DNA of 42,560 nt from Deltaproteobacteria bacterium (lineage in GTDB: Bacteria > Desulfobacterota > Desulfobulbia > Desulfobulbales > Desulfurivibrionaceae), in NCBI GenBank assembly GCA_021802645.1, contig JAJZRO010000020.1:1-42560 (forward strand), in the 5' to 3' direction. The notes under the pieces were generated by a model, which ran no database searches, was not told the DNA's origin, and was given only the letters and a program-made list of their open reading frames with translations. Of this stretch, positions 1 through 8,730 are shown piece by piece. The first letter of the stretch is position 1. Each line of letters begins with the position of its first letter. Both the position numbers and the translations under genes were made by a program.

Positions 1-195
1 CTGGTGAATCAAGTAGATTTTTCAATCCGATGCGGTGGCTCTCGCCTCTGCCGGCAACTCCCGCAGAACCGGATATCTCAAGGCAAGATCGACCTCGCCC
101 AGCTTGGCCCCATCCCCGCTCAGAGCAGGCCGCCCAACGGGCCGCCGTATCCTTAATTTTCTCGTTTTCTGAAAATCGCCGGGTAATCTTGCCCC

Positions 196-228
196 AACAA
201 CGGCAATCATCTCTTTTGCCGTTGTTTT
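196..228 (+). terminator. Possible Rho-independent terminator, 11-bp perfect stem
   Basis: Bases 196-206 (AACAACGGCAA) and 216-226 (TTGCCGTTGTT) are perfect reverse complements with a 9-nt loop, and TT follows on the plus strand. The T-tract is short and interrupted. It may end a plus-strand transcript entering from the left, or it may be a plain inverted repeat. The minus orientation lacks a U-tract. Confidence 0.4.
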
Positions 229-315
229 CCCCGGCGGCGTCAGATAGACTCTAGCAAACTGGTGGTGGAAATGGATGCGATATTGGCCAGCGAAATACAG
301 CAATTCACGAAAAGA

Positions 316-331
316 GGGGAAGGTCCCTAAT
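316..331 (-). repeat. Shortened reversed copy of the dispersed sequence
   Basis: On the minus strand this reads ATTAGGGACCTTCCCC, equal to the 2267 copy with the eight bases ACGCCCAT removed between ATTAGGGAC and CTTCCCC. It lies just upstream of the lipoprotein gene. Confidence 0.35.
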
Positions 332-356
332 AATAATCAAACAGGAGTAACAGCAA

Positions 357-734
357 ATGAAAAGAATCGTTTTTAGAAGTGCCCTGGTTTTGCTTCCACT
401 ACTTTTGATCCTCGGTGGCTGTGCCGGATTTATGCGACCAGAAGCATATAACCCTGTCACACGAAGCATCAGCGTGAAAGATAATTACGACACAGCATAT
501 AGTAAATCGATTCGGTCAATTGCATCACTTGGTTCCGAAATTATAAGTCAAGATAAAAACTCTGGCACCATCAGTGCTAAAGTTCACAATGCTGTGTTGT
601 TAAACGTAATTGTTTCCAAAAACGGTAACGGGGCCACTATTGACGCAACTGGTTCGGTTATGCCAGGGAAAATTGTTTTTGGATCATTCACAGAAGTTGA
701 TGATTTTATAACTACTTATCAATCGTTGAATTAA
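357..734 (+). CDS. Small predicted lipoprotein of unknown function
   Basis: This 125-aa protein begins with a positively charged N-terminus (MKRIVFRS), a leucine-rich hydrophobic stretch and a lipobox (LGGC, Cys22). It should therefore be exported and lipid-anchored at that cysteine. The mature part is a small polar domain of about 100 residues with alternating hydrophobic residues typical of beta structure; I do not recognise its family. An AGGAG-type Shine-Dalgarno lies about 10 nt before the ATG. Base composition is clearly more AT-rich than the downstream genes, which suggests recent acquisition or weak codon selection. The gene stands alone, with about 190 bp to the next gene. Confidence 0.75.
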   Translation: MKRIVFRSALVLLPLLLILGGCAGFMRPEAYNPVTRSISVKDNYDTAYSKSIRSIASLGSEIISQDKNSGTISAKVHNAVLLNVIVSKNGNGATIDATGSVMPGKIVFGSFTEVDDFITTYQSLN

Positions 735-922
735 GCGGCTTTTCTTTCAATAGAGATGGGGCTTTTGGTGTGTCCAAGAAAAATGGTGACAGGTTTATTT
801 TCCCAGGGAATCGCATACTATAAATAAATCGTCTCTTTTTTTAAAACTCCATCGGCGGCCACCGGAACGCCAGAAATCGTCTGGGAATATTCGGGATCAT
901 GCCCCAAGGGAGGATTTCGCCA

Positions 923-2233
923 ATGATGCTTTTTTCCGAGCAAGACAGGCTGGCCGCTGCTCGCAGACTCTTTGTGTATGTCGGAGAGTTGCTCGATGTC
1001 CGTTTTTCCGTGCGCCTGTGGGACGGCACGATGATACCGCTGGGCAGGAATGTCGATACCGATTTCTTTATCGCCATCAACGAGCCGGGCGTCATTGGGT
1101 CACTCCTGCGGCGGCCGACTCCCGAAAACCTCCTGCACCACTATGCCAGCGATCATCTGGAAATTCACGGCGACCTGATTGACTTCGTTGCCGTTGCCCG
1201 GGAAAAACGGCCCCGAGACAAACTGAAGAAGCTGAACCGGCTTTTTCTCTTCAGGTTGGCCCTGCCGCTTCTCCTGACCTTTGGCCGGAAGGCTGCGGTT
1301 GCCCATGAATACCGGCATGACGAGGTGGGTCGGCGGGAGTCGCGCCGGGACAACAAGGAATTCATCCAATTCCACTACGACATCAGCAACGAGTTCTACG
1401 GGCTCTTTCTCGGCGAGGAAATGCTCTATTCCTGCGGCTATTTCAGGCAGTCGGACAATTCCCTGGACCAGGCCCAACAGGATAAGCTGGAGATGATCTG
1501 CCGGAAACTGCGCCTGCAGGAAGGGGAAAAGCTGCTCGACATCGGCTGCGGCTGGGGCGGCCTCATCTGTTATGCCGCGAAAAACTATGGCGTCCGCGCG
1601 CATGGGATCACGCTCTCCCAAAAACAGCTGGAATATACCCAGGAAAAAATAAAGCGGCTCGGCCTTGCGGACCGGGTCACAGTCGAACTCCGGGATTACG
1701 CAACGGTTGAGGGCACCTATGACAAGATTGCCAGCATCGGCATGTTCGAGCACATCGGGATCGCCAACATGCCGAAGTATTTTGCAAAAATCAATTCCCT
1801 CCTGCGGGACCGGGGTATTCTCCTAAACCATGGCATCTCCCGCCGCGCCAAAGCGACCCGCCGCGCGGTCAAGAAGATCAGCCCCGAGCGCCGCCTGATC
1901 CTGAAATATATCTTCCCGGGAAGCGAGCTGGACAATGTGGGGCACACGGCCGAGGTGCTTGAAATCTGCGGCTTCGAGGTGCACGATGTCGAGGCCTGGC
2001 GCGAGCATTATGCCCTCACCGCCGCACATTGGTACCGCCGCCTCATGGCCAAAAAAGAGGAGGCGCTCGGTTTCGTGGGTGTGGAGAAACTTCGGATGTG
2101 GGCGCTCTATCTGGCCGGAGTCTCCATCGGCTTTGCGGATGGCTCGATAGGCATCTGCCAGGTGGTTGCCAGCAAGCATGCCGCCAGGGGCTCCTCCGGC
2201 CTGCCTCTTACCAGAGAAGACCTGTACCGATGA
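923..2233 (+). CDS. cfa: Cyclopropane-fatty-acyl-phospholipid synthase family methyltransferase
   Basis: This protein transfers a methylene group from S-adenosylmethionine to cis double bonds of membrane phospholipid acyl chains. The C-terminal two thirds carry the family signature: FHYDISNEFY, a SAM-binding loop LLDIGCGWGGL, then GITLSQKQ and GMFEHIG. The N-terminal part matches the usual lipid-binding region. At 436 aa it is close to the roughly 380-430 aa of the family. I start at ATG 923 because GGGAGGA lies 8 nt upstream; ATG 899 is in frame but has no good ribosome-binding site, and ATG 926 is also possible. No partner genes are adjacent. Related methyltransferases that act on other lipids cannot be excluded by motif alone. 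Confidence 0.92.
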   Translation: MMLFSEQDRLAAARRLFVYVGELLDVRFSVRLWDGTMIPLGRNVDTDFFIAINEPGVIGSLLRRPTPENLLHHYASDHLEIHGDLIDFVAVAREKRPRDKLKKLNRLFLFRLALPLLLTFGRKAAVAHEYRHDEVGRRESRRDNKEFIQFHYDISNEFYGLFLGEEMLYSCGYFRQSDNSLDQAQQDKLEMICRKLRLQEGEKLLDIGCGWGGLICYAAKNYGVRAHGITLSQKQLEYTQEKIKRLGLADRVTVELRDYATVEGTYDKIASIGMFEHIGIANMPKYFAKINSLLRDRGILLNHGISRRAKATRRAVKKISPERRLILKYIFPGSELDNVGHTAEVLEICGFEVHDVEAWREHYALTAAHWYRRLMAKKEEALGFVGVEKLRMWALYLAGVSIGFADGSIGICQVVASKHAARGSSGLPLTREDLYR

Positions 2234-2266
2234 CCGGCTTGACTCAATCCGCCGTCAGCCCGAAGC

Positions 2267-2289
2267 ATTAGGGACACGCCCATCTTCCC
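2267..2289 (+). repeat. Copy of a short dispersed sequence (ATTAGGGACAC...)
   Basis: ATTAGGGACACGCCCAT followed by CTTCCC lies 33 nt after the cfa stop. A second copy (ATTAGGGACACCCCCCAT) is at 13218-13235, and a shortened reversed form is at 316-331. All three are in intergenic DNA beside AT-rich accessory genes. Confidence 0.45.
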
Positions 2290-2351
2290 CAATTATCAAA
2301 AGCAAAATCGACGCCCGCACAGATTGCATTCTATGGCAGTGGGGAGAGAAC

Positions 2352-2621
2352 ATGAGAAAGGTTGCCCGGATATTCATGGTGGGCCTGTTGGGTCTCGCTG
2401 CTGCCTTAGGAACGAGCTCTGCCGCCACAAGCATTGACCATGAAGAACCGCAAAAGACCATCAACACTGAGCAAGCGCGCCCAGGACTGACCCAGCCAAA
2501 CGGCGAGACGGAAATGGAAAAGCGCGGCTGCTGTTCGCATCACGGCGGGGTCTGCGGCTGCAACAGCAGCGGCCGGGTGGAATGCTGCGATGGGACGTTG
2601 AGCCCGACGTGTACGTGTTGA
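2352..2621 (+). CDS. Small exported cysteine-rich protein
   Basis: This 89-aa protein has a signal peptide (about residues 1-25, ending near SSAA), a polar linker and a C-terminal cysteine cluster: CC at 60-61, then C68, C70, CC at 78-79, C87 and C89. The tail includes CCSHHGG and SPTCTC. Similar CCSHHGGV...SPTC tails occur at the ends of some bacterial exported nucleases and as stand-alone small proteins. The fold is probably stabilised by disulfides or a bound metal, as paired Cys and His suggest. Function is unknown. The start at 2352 is preceded by GGGGAGAG and fits the signal peptide. It lies 118 bp after cfa on the same strand and may be a separate unit. Confidence 0.65.
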   Translation: MRKVARIFMVGLLGLAAALGTSSAATSIDHEEPQKTINTEQARPGLTQPNGETEMEKRGCCSHHGGVCGCNSSGRVECCDGTLSPTCTC

Positions 2622-2632
2622 GGCAAAAGAAA

Positions 2633-2670
2633 GGGGCTATCCTGGATAAAAAAATCTCTAGGACAGCCCC
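2633..2670 (-). terminator. Second, downstream terminator of the glycolysis/tRNA-Leu unit
   Basis: GGGGCT(A)TCCT at 2633-2643 pairs with AGGA(C)AGCCCC at 2660-2670 around one mismatch. On the minus strand the stem is followed by TTTCTTTT, fitting a back-up Rho-independent terminator. It directly follows the first terminator (2672-2705). On the plus strand the hairpin could also protect the 3' end of the cysteine-rich gene, but there it is followed by A residues. Confidence 0.6.
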
Positions 2671-2671
2671 G

Positions 2672-2705
2672 AAAAAAACCCGCGATCCGTTTCCGGAGGC
2701 GGGTT
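2672..2705 (-). terminator. Rho-independent terminator after tRNA-Leu
   Basis: Read on the minus strand, AACCCGCCTCCG, a GAAA loop and CGGATCGCGGGT form a long stem with a small bulge, followed by seven T. It lies a few bases downstream of the tRNA-Leu 3' end, so it ends the gap-rimI-pgk-tpiA-secG-tRNA transcript. Confidence 0.8.
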
Positions 2706-2711
2706 CAAAAA

Positions 2712-2796
2712 TGGTGCCGAAGGTCGGAGTCGAACCGACACGGGTCTCCCCACAGACACCTCAAGCCTGCGCGTCTACCAATTCCACCACTTCGGC
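2712..2796 (-). tRNA. tRNA-Leu (anticodon GAG)
   Basis: The minus-strand sequence runs from GCCGAAG to an encoded CCA, 85 nt in all. It has the long variable arm of class II tRNAs, a T-loop GTTCGACTC, and the anticodon arm CAGGC-TTGAGGT-GTCTG with GAG at the centre. It begins 36 nt after the secG stop codon. The same order, secG followed by tRNA-Leu(GAG), is found in E. coli (secG-leuU), so the linkage looks ancient or repeatedly favoured. It is most likely processed from the secG mRNA, since no separate promoter is evident. Confidence 0.95.
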
Positions 2797-2832
2797 AATA
2801 CCAGTTTTTTCACAGAGCAAACAACAAAAATA

Positions 2833-3165
2833 CTACTTCGCTGGCGCTGGCGGCGGAGTGCCGCCAGCCGGTGGCAACGGAATCGCGGGCGCCGATTTCA
2901 CCGGCGCCTGGACATCCTGCATCACCGTTCCCTTGCCCACGCTCGAAGAAAGGTAGGCCAACAACACTGAGGTCACCATAAAGACAATGGCGGCGCCGGT
3001 GGTGATCTTGTTCAAAAGCGGCAGCGGCCCCTCGGTGCCGAACACGGTCTGGCTGGAGCCGCCGAAGGTGGCACCCATGTCCGCGCCCTTGCCGTGCTGC
3101 AACAGCACGATCACAATGAGGAACAGACACACCAACACATGGATGATGATCAAAAGGGTCTGCAT
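2833..3165 (-). CDS. secG: Preprotein translocase subunit SecG
   Basis: SecG is the small auxiliary subunit of the SecYEG channel in the inner membrane. The 110-aa product has two transmembrane segments (about residues 2-22 and 52-72) joined by a short loop with the family's LLQ.GKGADMGATFGG motif and FG.EGP. It ends in an Ala/Pro-rich tail of about 35 residues. I start at the ATG at 3165 (MQTLLIIIHV), with GGAAAG just before it. A longer frame would add a charged N-terminus that does not suit the family. The start lies about 40 nt after the tpiA stop, so it is probably in the same operon. Confidence 0.93.
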   Translation of the reverse strand: MQTLLIIIHVLVCLFLIVIVLLQHGKGADMGATFGGSSQTVFGTEGPLPLLNKITTGAAIVFMVTSVLLAYLSSSVGKGTVMQDVQAPVKSAPAIPLPPAGGTPPPAPAK

Positions 3166-3206
3166 CTTTCCAAGGTCCCAGAAAAAACAGCGCCTCGCCC
3201 ACCTTC

Positions 3207-3956
3207 TCACTGAAAGTGGATGATGCGCTCGAATGACTCCACCTTAAGGGCGGCGCCACCAACCAAGGCGCCGTCTACGTCCGCCTGGCGCATCAATTCG
3301 TCCACATTGGCCGGATTGACGCTGCCACCATACAATATTCTCATTTGACCAGCAATATTTTTCTCAAACAGGGCGGCAAGGGTCTGACGCAGATAGGCGT
3401 GGACCTCCTGGGCCTGGGCGGCGGTGGCGGTCCTGCCGGTACCGATGGCCCACACCGGCTCGTAGGCGACCACCAGCTGAGCGGCGGCCGTCAAGGTGAT
3501 GCCGGCCAACCCTTGCTTGAGTTGGGTCTCCAGCACGGCAAAGGTGGTGCCGGCCTCCCGTTCGGCCAGGGTCTCACCGATGCAGAGGATCGGAATCAGG
3601 CCGAATTTGAGGGCACCAGCCACCCGCCGGTTGATGAGGCTATTCGTCTCCCCAAAGAGCTGGCGCCGCTCGGAGTGGCCGACAATGGCCATGGTGCAAC
3701 CCAGTTCCTTGAGCATCCCCGGCGCAATCTCGCCGGTAAAGGCGCCCTGCTCTTCCCAGCAGACATTCTGGCCGGCGAGCAACAGCCGATTGCCGGCCGC
3801 CTCGCGAACCGCCGGAAGAGAGGTGAAGGGTGGGGCAATGAGGACATCCCGATCGGCGACATTCTCGGCCGCCTTGGCAACCGCCGCGGCCAACGCGCGC
3901 GCCGCCGGGATGGTCAGGTGCATCTTCCAGTTGCCGGCGATGAGCGGTCTGCGCAT
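3207..3956 (-). CDS. tpiA: Triosephosphate isomerase
   Basis: This enzyme interconverts dihydroxyacetone phosphate and glyceraldehyde 3-phosphate in glycolysis and gluconeogenesis. The 249-aa protein carries all active-site signatures: AGNWKM with the catalytic lysine, VGHSERR with the catalytic histidine, AYEPVWAIGTG with the catalytic glutamate, and the phosphate loop YGGSVNP. Length is standard. The start is supported by AGGGAGAC upstream. It lies 11 nt after pgk and belongs to the gap-rimI-pgk-tpiA-secG operon. Confidence 0.98.
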   Translation of the reverse strand: MRRPLIAGNWKMHLTIPAARALAAAVAKAAENVADRDVLIAPPFTSLPAVREAAGNRLLLAGQNVCWEEQGAFTGEIAPGMLKELGCTMAIVGHSERRQLFGETNSLINRRVAGALKFGLIPILCIGETLAEREAGTTFAVLETQLKQGLAGITLTAAAQLVVAYEPVWAIGTGRTATAAQAQEVHAYLRQTLAALFEKNIAGQMRILYGGSVNPANVDELMRQADVDGALVGGAALKVESFERIIHFQ

Positions 3957-3967
3957 GGGCGTCTCCC

Positions 3968-5148
<1,181 letters not shown>

Positions 5149-5152
<4 letters not shown>

Positions 5153-5610
5153 GAACCCTCCCCCCTGATAACGGTTTTCTCCATGAGCAGGGCATCCTCC
5201 GCTGGATTGCGGTAATAGTCCCTGCGTATGCCGGCCTGCCCGAAGCCGAATTTTTCGTACAGCTTTCGGGCCGGCTGGTTGCCGACCCGCAATTCGAGAA
5301 AGACCCGCCGCACCCCTTGGGCCGCTAGCCCGGCCAGGGCATGGGTCATGAGCTGCGCCGCTACTCCCTGCCGCCGCCAGGAACCGGCCACCGCCACCTT
5401 CAAGATCTCGGCTTCGTCGGCCACGGTGTAGCCGCAGAGATAGCCGATGATGGTGCCATCCTCATACCGGGCCACCGCGCCCCAGCCCCCTGGCCGTTCC
5501 AGTTCGGCGGCCAATTGCGCCGCGTTCCACGGCGCCGGCGTTGCCGCCTCGATGGCCGCCACTGCCGGGAGCGTCGCGGCCGAAAACGGCTCGATCCGAA
5601 CCGGGAGCAC
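5149..5610 (-). CDS. rimI: GNAT N-acetyltransferase, RimI-like
   Basis: This 153-aa protein is a GNAT-fold acetyltransferase. The acetyl-CoA loop is [15 protein letters not shown], followed by [21 protein letters not shown], the pattern of the RimI group that acetylates the N-terminal alanine of ribosomal protein S18. The start codon is GTG (5610), immediately after the gap stop and with a weak ribosome-binding site, so translation probably depends on coupling to gap. A protein-modifying enzyme inside a glycolytic operon is unusual. The exact substrate is inferred, and other GNAT targets are possible. Confidence 0.82.
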
Positions 5611-6816
5611 TTACACCATCTGCTCGGCGATGGAAACGGTGCGATCCCCGAGCATGTTGGTGTAGCTGCCCAGCTCGTTGTCGTACCAACCGTAGATCAC
5701 CGCCTGGGTCACCGGCACCTCCAGGCTGGAAGGCGTACCGGCACAGCCCATCTGGGAAAGATTGACATTGATGGTGGCGGTGCGGGTATGGGTCTCGGTG
5801 CCCTCGATGATCGCCGCGGCCGCCGGCATACCGATGATATCACAGGAGACGTTCTGCTCGTCCGAGTAATCAAGGTACGGGGAGTTCTTGGCGTAGTCGC
5901 GATAGATCGAGTTGATGCGATCGCGCTTGATCGGCTTTTCCAGTTCATCCTGAAGATTGAGCACCAGAATGATGAGCGAGCCGGTGGTGGTCGGGATCCG
6001 CACCGATTCGGCGATGAAGCCGATCTTTTTCATCTCGGGAATCACCAGCGGCAGGGCTTTGGCCGCGCCGGTGGAGGTGAGGATGATATTGTTCAGAATG
6101 CCGCGATTCTTGCGGAGATCGGTGGCGCCGGCGCCCGGCATCCGATCGAGCACCTGCTGGCTCGAAGTAGCCGCGTGCACTGTCACCATGGAGGCGCTCA
6201 GGAAACGGTCGGCGCCGAAGTACTCCAGGAGCGGCTTGATCATGAAGGAAAGGCAGGTGGTGGTGCAGGAGGCGGCGGAGACCACGGAGTGCTTGGCCGG
6301 GTTGTAGTCGCCGTCGTTGATGCCCATGACCGTGGTCACCGCATCCTCCGGCATGGCCATGCCTTTGGTCTTGATCTTGAAGGGGGCGGAAAGGAGCACC
6401 TTCTCGGCGCCGCCTTGGAGGTGGCCGCGCAACGACCCCTTGGCATCGCCCGCATCGGCAGTGGGATCGCGGAAGGCGCCGGTGGAATCGACCACCAGCC
6501 GGACGCCGTTCTCCTTCCACTTGATGTCCTTGGGGTTGCGCGCCTCGCGCAGAATCTTCACCGGCACGCCGTTCACCACCATGGTACCGGCGGCCTCATC
6601 GAGGTTCTCGATCACCTGGCCGCTCTTGCAGCCGTTGAGGTACATGCCGAGGCGGCCGTAGGTGCTGTCCCGATCGATGCAGGAAGCGATGTCGTGTAGC
6701 CCGCCGCCGATCTGACGGCCCACGTTGACCACGATCTCGGAGAAATGCTTGCGGGAAACGTGGTGCCAGAGGGAGAGCTTGCCGATCCGGCCGAGGCCAT
6801 TGATACCTAACTTCAT
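5611..6816 (-). CDS. gap: Glyceraldehyde-3-phosphate dehydrogenase, long divergent form
   Basis: This enzyme oxidises glyceraldehyde 3-phosphate to 1,3-bisphosphoglycerate. The NAD-binding start KLGINGLGRIGKL, the catalytic motif SAASCTTTCL (Cys184), His214 thirty residues later (the usual spacing) and WYDNELGSYTNM near the C-terminus are all present. At 401 aa it is about 65 residues longer than typical GapA. Extra sequence lies before the cysteine and in the second half, and the usual HAYTxxQ motif reads HAATSSQ. It is the first gene of the operon. AAGGAG lies about 8 nt before the ATG. The core residues indicate an active enzyme; cofactor preference cannot be read safely. Confidence 0.9.
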   Translation of the reverse strand: MKLGINGLGRIGKLSLWHHVSRKHFSEIVVNVGRQIGGGLHDIASCIDRDSTYGRLGMYLNGCKSGQVIENLDEAAGTMVVNGVPVKILREARNPKDIKWKENGVRLVVDSTGAFRDPTADAGDAKGSLRGHLQGGAEKVLLSAPFKIKTKGMAMPEDAVTTVMGINDGDYNPAKHSVVSAASCTTTCLSFMIKPLLEYFGADRFLSASMVTVHAATSSQQVLDRMPGAGATDLRKNRGILNNIILTSTGAAKALPLVIPEMKKIGFIAESVRIPTTTGSLIILVLNLQDELEKPIKRDRINSIYRDYAKNSPYLDYSDEQNVSCDIIGMPAAAAIIEGTETHTRTATINVNLSQMGCAGTPSSLEVPVTQAVIYGWYDNELGSYTNMLGDRTVSIAEQMV

Positions 6817-6918
6817 GCTGCGGTTCTCCTTGCCTGGTGAGTAATAAAACGAGGCGAATCCCCTCCATCGTCAGTTGATTTCGTGGAATTCGTGCAGCCT
6901 GCTGTAAAGGCGAAATAA

Positions 6919-6945
6919 TAAAAAAGAGGCCGGCATCCGGCAAGG
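6919..6945 (-). terminator. Probable terminator of rmuC
   Basis: On the minus strand a short GC hairpin (GCCGG-ATG-CCGGC) is followed by CTCTTTTTTATT, about 45 nt past the rmuC stop codon. The stem is only five pairs, so efficiency is uncertain. Confidence 0.55.
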
Positions 6946-6989
6946 GCAAAGTTGTAAAATTGAACAAAAAGCCAGTATTGCGGCTTGGC

Positions 6990-8444
6990 TTATTCGTCGG
7001 CGCGACCAGAGGCTTCGCTCGCCGCGCCGAGAGGTTCGCCTTCAACGAGCCGGGGGCCGGCCGCCAGCATCTCCAGGGGTTCGATCTCCTTGCCGATCGA
7101 CGAATCAAGCTCCCGGAACTTGCGGGCGCTCACCAGGACCCGGGTCTCAAAGGAACGCATCGCCTTGTCGTAGGAGACGACCGCCTTATCCAGCCCGCCG
7201 CGCATGGCCTGGAAGTGCGCCACCATGGTATACAGCCGATCGTAAAGCTGACGGCCGAGGTCGCCGATCTTATGGGCATGCTCGGCGATCTGCTCCTGGC
7301 GCCAGCCGTAGGAGACCGCCCGCAGGAGCGCGATGAGCGTGGTGGGGGTGGCCAGGATCACCCGTTGGCTCACGCCGTATTCGATGAGGGACGGGTCCTG
7401 CTCCAGGGCGGCGCTGAAAAAATTCTCGCCGGGCAGGAAGAGCACCACCAACTCCGGGGTCGGCTGGAACTGTTCCCAGTATGCCTTGCTGGCGAGCTGG
7501 CTCAAGTGGGTGCGGATTTGGCGGGCATGGTCCTTGAGCCGCGCCTGGCGGGTCTCTTCATCCGGCGCCTCCACCGCTTCCAGATAGGCGGCAAGCGCGG
7601 CCTTGGAATCGACCACGATATTCTTGCCGCCCGGCATCTTGACGATGAGGTCGGGCCGCAACCGGCCGCCACCCTCGGTGGTGACCGACTCCTGCTCCAC
7701 GAAATCGCAGTGCTTCATCATGCCGGCCATCTCCACCACCCGCCGGAGCTGGATCTCGCCCCAACGGCCGCGCACATTGGGGGTGCGCAGGGCCTTGACC
7801 AGGTTGGCGGTTTCGCCGTGGAGCTTGGCCTGGGAGGTGGCCAGCGCCTTGACCTGCTCGGTGAGGCCGGAGTAGGCCTCGATCCGGTCCTTTTCCACCT
7901 GGCGGAGCTGGGTGTCCACCCGCTGGAGCGATTCCCGCAGGGGCTGCACCATCTCGTGGATGGATTGCTTGCGCTGTTCGAGTTCGCCCTTGGCGCCTTC
8001 GTGGAATTTACCGAAGGTCTCCTTGGCCAGTTCCAGAAAGGAACGGCTGTTCTGCTGGAAGATATCCGAGGAAAGGGCCTTGAAGGCATCGGCCAATTCC
8101 TGGCGCGCCTCCAGCAGCAAGGTCTGTTTCTCCGCGCTGTTGCGCTGTTCGTTACCGAGGCTCGCCTCCAACTCCGCCACTTTGGCCTGAAGCCCCCGGC
8201 TCTCGACCAGCATCACCCCATATTGCTCCTGAAGCCGGTCGAGCTGCTCGCTTGCCAGCCGGTACTGTTCTTCCTTGGCATGGAGGCGCTCCTGCCAGAC
8301 CGCCTCCTCGGATTGCCGTTGCACCTCGGCCAGGGCCAGCTGCTGGCCGGAGCGCGAGCGCATGACGAGCCAAACCACCGCAGCGCCCGCGACGAGACCG
8401 AAAATCATCCAGAATATTCCCCCTCCCGTCATCATCGAAACCAT
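6990..8444 (-). CDS. rmuC: DNA recombination protein RmuC family
   Basis: RmuC proteins limit recombination between inverted repeats and contain a nuclease-like fold. This 484-aa protein has one N-terminal transmembrane segment (about residues 9-27), a long coiled coil (about 30-200) and the conserved C-terminal domain. That domain shows VRGRWGEIQLRRVVE, RLRPDLIVKMPGGK, VVDSKAAL and FLPGENFFSAAL. Length is typical. The start at 8444 is preceded by GGGGCGGGGA. It appears monocistronic, with a terminator candidate downstream and gap beginning 173 bp further on. Confidence 0.95.
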   Translation of the reverse strand: MVSMMTGGGIFWMIFGLVAGAAVVWLVMRSRSGQQLALAEVQRQSEEAVWQERLHAKEEQYRLASEQLDRLQEQYGVMLVESRGLQAKVAELEASLGNEQRNSAEKQTLLLEARQELADAFKALSSDIFQQNSRSFLELAKETFGKFHEGAKGELEQRKQSIHEMVQPLRESLQRVDTQLRQVEKDRIEAYSGLTEQVKALATSQAKLHGETANLVKALRTPNVRGRWGEIQLRRVVEMAGMMKHCDFVEQESVTTEGGGRLRPDLIVKMPGGKNIVVDSKAALAAYLEAVEAPDEETRQARLKDHARQIRTHLSQLASKAYWEQFQPTPELVVLFLPGENFFSAALEQDPSLIEYGVSQRVILATPTTLIALLRAVSYGWRQEQIAEHAHKIGDLGRQLYDRLYTMVAHFQAMRGGLDKAVVSYDKAMRSFETRVLVSARKFRELDSSIGKEIEPLEMLAAGPRLVEGEPLGAASEASGRADE

Positions 8445-8562
8445 TCCCCGCCCCCAAACTTTTCATCATTCACGGCCACACGCCATGCCGCCTTTGCTGC
8501 CCACTATACCATCCGGCTCCGCTTCTGCGCCTTTTTTTCCTGCGGAACGCACCGCCCGCCGG

Positions 8563-8577
8563 TTGACTTTTGGTCAA
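8563..8577. promoter_or_regulatory. Inverted repeat TTGAC-N5-GTCAA, possible operator
   Basis: TTGAC (8563-8567) and GTCAA (8573-8577) are perfect reverse complements separated by 5 nt. CRP/FNR-family sites normally have TTGA-N6-TCAA spacing; here the half-sites are one base further apart. It lies about 55 nt upstream of a correctly spaced site (8618-8631) in the same rmuC/siroheme-protein divergent region and may be a weaker second site. Confidence 0.35.
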
Positions 8578-8617
8578 AAAATCGTAACGTGAAGGCGCAG
8601 CGTTTTTCCCAAAGCGT

Positions 8618-8665
8618 TTGACTTGCATCAAGGCCCGGCGTTGGCGCCCGGCTATGGTAGGCGCC
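8618..8665 (+). promoter_or_regulatory. FNR/HcpR-type site in a class II promoter arrangement
   Basis: TTGACTTGCATCAA (8618-8631) fits TTGA-N6-TCAA, the core of CRP/FNR-family sites such as FNR (TTGAT-N4-ATCAA) and the HcpR regulator of sulfate reducers. A -10-like TATGGT sits at 8653-8658, placing transcription start near 8665. The palindrome centre (8624.5) is then about 41 bp upstream, the classic class II activator position. There is no separate -35 hexamer, as expected for an activator-dependent promoter. It drives the siroheme protein at 8731. Confidence 0.55.
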
Positions 8666-8730
8666 CCAGAGACGCGTCACCCAACAACGTCCAACCTTAC
8701 CCTTTCAATATTGCATCGATGGAGGAAACC

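Larger units (their letters stand above)
1..340. other. Left-edge region without a recognised gene
   Basis: I cannot assign a gene here. The minus strand stays open from about 336 to 22, but the frame has no convincing ribosome-binding site, its possible starts are TTG/CTG, and I recognise no motif. A plus-strand frame (30-254) is equally unconvincing. The clear structures are a perfect inverted repeat at 196-226 and a reversed copy of a short dispersed sequence (316-331). The minus frame could be the decayed end of a gene. Confidence 0.3.
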
